Positions 61,699 through 64,000 of a stretch of DNA of 64,000 bases are shown here, piece by piece. The stretch is from NCBI GenBank assembly GCA_964542425.1, contig CAZIUB010000044.1, positions 1 through 64,000 on the forward strand, read 5' to 3'. The translations under genes and the position numbers were made by a program. Origin of the DNA: Dongia_A sp964542425 (GTDB lineage: Bacteria > Pseudomonadota > Alphaproteobacteria > Dongiales > Dongiaceae). The notes beneath the pieces were generated by a model. The model saw only the letters and a list, made by a program, of their open reading frames with translations. It had not been told where the DNA came from and did no database searches. Every line of letters starts with the position of its first letter. Position 1 is the first letter of the stretch.

Positions 61699-62339
61699 AC
61701 GATCGCGAGAAAATGCTGGGAGCGATCCGCGCGCGTGCGAAAAAGCTGAGACCCCACCCGGGCATGGGTCCGGTGCCGGCGCGCGGCAAGGTCGAGGGCA
61801 AGGCGCGCATCCGCCTTTTCCAATCGATGGCGAGCGAAGCGGCCGCGACACTCGCCGAAGCCGCCACCATGGCCGATGTTCCCGGGCTGATCGCGCAATA
61901 TTTGCGCGAAAACAACCTGCCCGCGAGGCTGCGCCTGGCGCCCGATCCCCGCATCTCGGGCCTCGATTGGGCATCGCAGCCGCTCCTCGAAACCAGTACC
62001 GGCGCCAGCGATGGCAATGACCAAGCCTCGGTGACGCCCGCCTTGGCCGGATTGGCCGAAACCGGCACCCTCGCCCTCGGCTCCTCGCAATTGACGCCTG
62101 CCACGCTCAATTTCCTCCCGGAAACGCATATCGTGGTGGTTAGCGAGAACGAAATCGTCGGCACATTCGAGGAATTGTGGAGCCGCGCCCGAAGGGAAGT
62201 GGGGGCCGATTGGCCGCGCAGTCTCAATTTGGTGACCGGCCCCTCGCGTAGCGCCGACATCGAACAGACCCTGCTCATGGGTGCCCATGGGCCTAAGCGC
62301 CTGCACATCATCCTCGTGGCAACTTTCGAAAGATCTTGA
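61695..62339 (+). CDS. lutC: Lactate utilisation protein LutC (YkgG type)
   Basis: This is a LUD-domain protein of 214 residues: TGASDGNDQASVTPALAGLAETGTLALGSS, then LNFLPETHIVVVSENEIVGTFEELW and GPSRSADIEQTLLMGAHGPKRLHIILV. Family members usually end right after the IILV strand. Here the frame runs into repeat A9 and ends with repeat-encoded ATFERS. It overlaps the lutB stop by four bases (ATGA). Confidence 0.93.
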   Translation: MNDREKMLGAIRARAKKLRPHPGMGPVPARGKVEGKARIRLFQSMASEAAATLAEAATMADVPGLIAQYLRENNLPARLRLAPDPRISGLDWASQPLLETSTGASDGNDQASVTPALAGLAETGTLALGSSQLTPATLNFLPETHIVVVSENEIVGTFEELWSRARREVGADWPRSLNLVTGPSRSADIEQTLLMGAHGPKRLHIILVATFERS

Positions 62340-62461
62340 TCCATGAAGCGCGCCGATGCTTCCACGAAAGTCGGGCCCCATGTTACCAATTGATGAGTCG
62401 CCCGCCGGGCTGCGCTGGTGGATACCATCGCCGATCCGCCCGTGTGCGACGGCGGGTACTC
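62314..62461 (+). repeat. Family A repeat, copy A9
   Basis: A 148-bp copy whose first bases encode the last residues of LutC. H1 is CAACTTTCG / CGAAAGTCGG, H2 is CGCCCGCCGGG and CGACGGCGGGTACT. The terminal CTAG is broken: after GGGTACT the sequence changes to that of the IS element, which therefore appears to have inserted at the repeat end. Confidence 0.9.
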
Positions 62462-64000
62462 TTAAACCCGCATTTCCCGGATAGGTTCGTTGTTTGATGC
62501 AGCGCGGCTATGATTCTGATGTAAGAATCAATGTGTTGACTGTGCCGGGGACGGCGCCGATGATGAACCCGACGGGTGAATCCGAGAATGAGTCTTTGCG
62601 GCTGGATTTCGACCATCGGCTCAAGCTGGATCTCCACGGTTGCAAGGTCACGTCCGACGCTGGACTGCTTGCTTACCGCGAACTCGATGACGCCCTCGGG
62701 TTGACCGGCATGGTCGGCGAGCAACTCGTTGATCCGCGTACGGGCAAAAACGGCCAGCACACAATGACGGGCTTGTTTCGCCAGTCCGTCTTCGGCCGCC
62801 TCGGCGGCTACGAGGACGTGAACGACGCCGACCGGCTGGAACGTGATCCGGCGATACGTTGGATTGTCGGCGGTCGCGCCCTGACGATGCAGGCCGCATC
62901 CACCAGCCAGATGGGGCGCTTCGAGACAGAGGTGCTGACTCGGGCCGAGAACCAGGTGGCGCTGGCTGACCTGTCGGGACGCTGGATCGACACCGTGCAT
63001 AGCCGCCGCCAGGTGAAGGCGGTGGTGCTGGACATGGACAGCAGCGTCAGCCCCACCTTCGGTGACCAGGAGGGAACCGCCTACAACGGCCACTTCGCCT
63101 GTACCTGCTATTACCCGCTGTTCGTGTCTAACCACTTCGGCGATCTGGAGCGCTGCGCCCTTTGTCCGGGCAACGTCCACTCGGCCCATGGCTGGCGGGA
63201 GGTGTTGGAGCCGGTCGTGGCCCGCTATCGAGGCAGGTTCAACCGCCGCTACTTCCAGGCCGATGCCGCCTTTGCGAACCCTGAGGTCCACGAGTTCCTG
63301 GAGGCCTAGGGCTTCAAGTACGCGATCCGGCTGCCTGCCAACAACGTGTTGCACGACAGCATCGGCTACTTGCTCAAGCGCCCCTTCGGTTGCCCTCCCA
63401 TCGAGGTCCGGCGGTACTACGCCAGCTTCAGCTATCAGGCCCAAAGCTGGAAGACGCCGCGCCGCGTGGTGGCGAAGGTCGAGTGGCACCCTGGCGAGTT
63501 TTATCCACGCGTCGGCTTCATCGTCACCAACCTGTCACGCCGGGCCGAGCGCGTCGTCGGCTTCTACAATCAGCGCGGCACGGCGGAGCAGTGGATCAAA
63601 GAAGGCAAGAACGCGATGAAGTGGACGCGGCTGTCATGCTGCTCGTTCGCCGCCAACGCGGTCCGGCTTCAGCTTCATGCGCTGGCGTACAATATCGCCA
63701 ACTTCATGCGGACGCTGGCGTTGCCCGAGGCAGTCGCGCACTGGTCGCTGACCAGCCTCAGGGAGAAGCTCGTCAAGATCGGCGCCAGGATCGTCACGCA
63801 TGCCCGGTACGTCATCTTCCAGATGGCCGAGGTCGCGGTGCCGAGGGAATTGTTCCAGGGAATCCCGCGGCTCATCGCGGAATTGAAGCCGCCGCCTATC
63901 GCGGCGCCAGCGTGAGACGTTCGACGGCCATTCGTACGGAGAGAAACGACGGGAGAGGTGCGCCTTGATGGCGGAAAATAGAGCCACCAGCGGCCTGGGA
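62462..64000 (+). mobile_element. IS1380-family insertion sequence (right part beyond the window)
   Basis: The left border follows repeat A9. The stretch CATTTCCCGGATAGGTTCG close to the border is the kind of terminal sequence seen in IS1380 elements. The element contains one transposase frame interrupted by a stop codon. The right terminal repeat is not recognisable before the window ends, so the end given is the window edge. Confidence 0.8.
62494..63915 (+). pseudogene. IS1380-type DDE transposase interrupted by an in-frame TAG
   Basis: The frame encodes about 473 codons of an IS1380-family transposase, with ESLRLDFDHRLKLDLHGCKVTSDAGLLAYRELDDALGLT, VVLDMDSSVSPTFGDQEGTAYNGHF and the late VTNLSRRAERVVGFYNQRGTAEQWIKEGKNAMKWTRLS. 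A single TAG at 63307-63309, between EFLEA and GFKYAIRLP, stops translation in otherwise uninterrupted frame. It is a one-base nonsense mutation rather than a frameshift; without suppression the protein is inactive. Confidence 0.88.

Overview
The window is a GC-rich chromosomal segment of an alphaproteobacterium, most likely from or near the Rhodospirillales. I infer this from an Irr-type Fur regulator, the moeB/dut/coaBC/ubiB/ubiE/mutM/enoyl-CoA hydratase order, the secB/fxsA/tim44/mltA neighbourhood, DUF1194 and DUF1674 proteins, and the rimP-nusA-ylxR-infB-rbfA-truB-rpsO-pnp block. It is almost fully coding, with one tRNA-Arg(CCU) and one insertion sequence cut off by the right edge.

Layout. 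0.2-5.2 kb: small metabolic genes (VanX-type dipeptidase, RutE-like reductase, Nfu scaffold, class III cyclase, quinone oxidoreductase, DinB protein). 5.3-10.9 kb: a potA-potD-potB-potC polyamine ABC operon on the minus strand, with a divergent LuxR regulator. 10.9-13.8 kb: amidotransferase, vWA protein, ArfB, O-methyltransferase, tRNA. 13.9-18.8 kb: a probable catabolic group (HpaB-type monooxygenase, RidA, DUF1028, dimethylamine-dehydrogenase-like flavoprotein). 18.9-24.0 kb: DUF1674, DUF1223, ornithine cyclodeaminase family, HtpG and a secreted duplicated-module protein. 24.1-33.8 kb: transcription, translation and RNA-decay operon. 33.9-39.9 kb: GDPD, a nitronate-monooxygenase-like flavoprotein, VapBC, Irr, then rubrerythrin, an Fe-S oxidoreductase and DUF3501. 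39.9-49.5 kb: SH3 protein, 2-hydroxyacid dehydrogenase, MoeB, CysK with an Rrf2 regulator, Dut, CoaBC, UbiB, UbiE, MutM. 49.5-51.4 kb: TetR and an orphan polyamine-binding protein. 51.6-59.4 kb: enoyl-CoA hydratase, Cfa, SecB, FxsA, Tim44, MltA. 59.4-62.3 kb: lutABC lactate-oxidation genes, followed by an IS1380-like element.

The most striking feature is two families of dispersed, structured repeats that no gene explains. Family A (about 150 bp, nine full copies plus one half copy) consists of two consecutive long inverted repeats, H1 and H2. Family B (about 125 bp, three copies) has the same two-hairpin plan with unrelated sequence. They are not confined to spacers. Copies supply the C-terminal residues and stop codon of RimP and LutC, the probable start of PotB, and the N-terminal part of the signal peptides of an SH3 protein and of MltA. 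Within operons, A copies fill the whole gap between a stop codon and the next start codon (lutA/lutB, potB/potC, DUF1028/amine dehydrogenase), usually with the same orientation relative to transcription. In most copies the first CCCGCC arm of H2 could pair with either of two GGCGGG segments, so the transcript could adopt two alternative folds. This resembles the gene-invading palindromic elements of Rickettsia, but I do not recognise these sequences as a described family.
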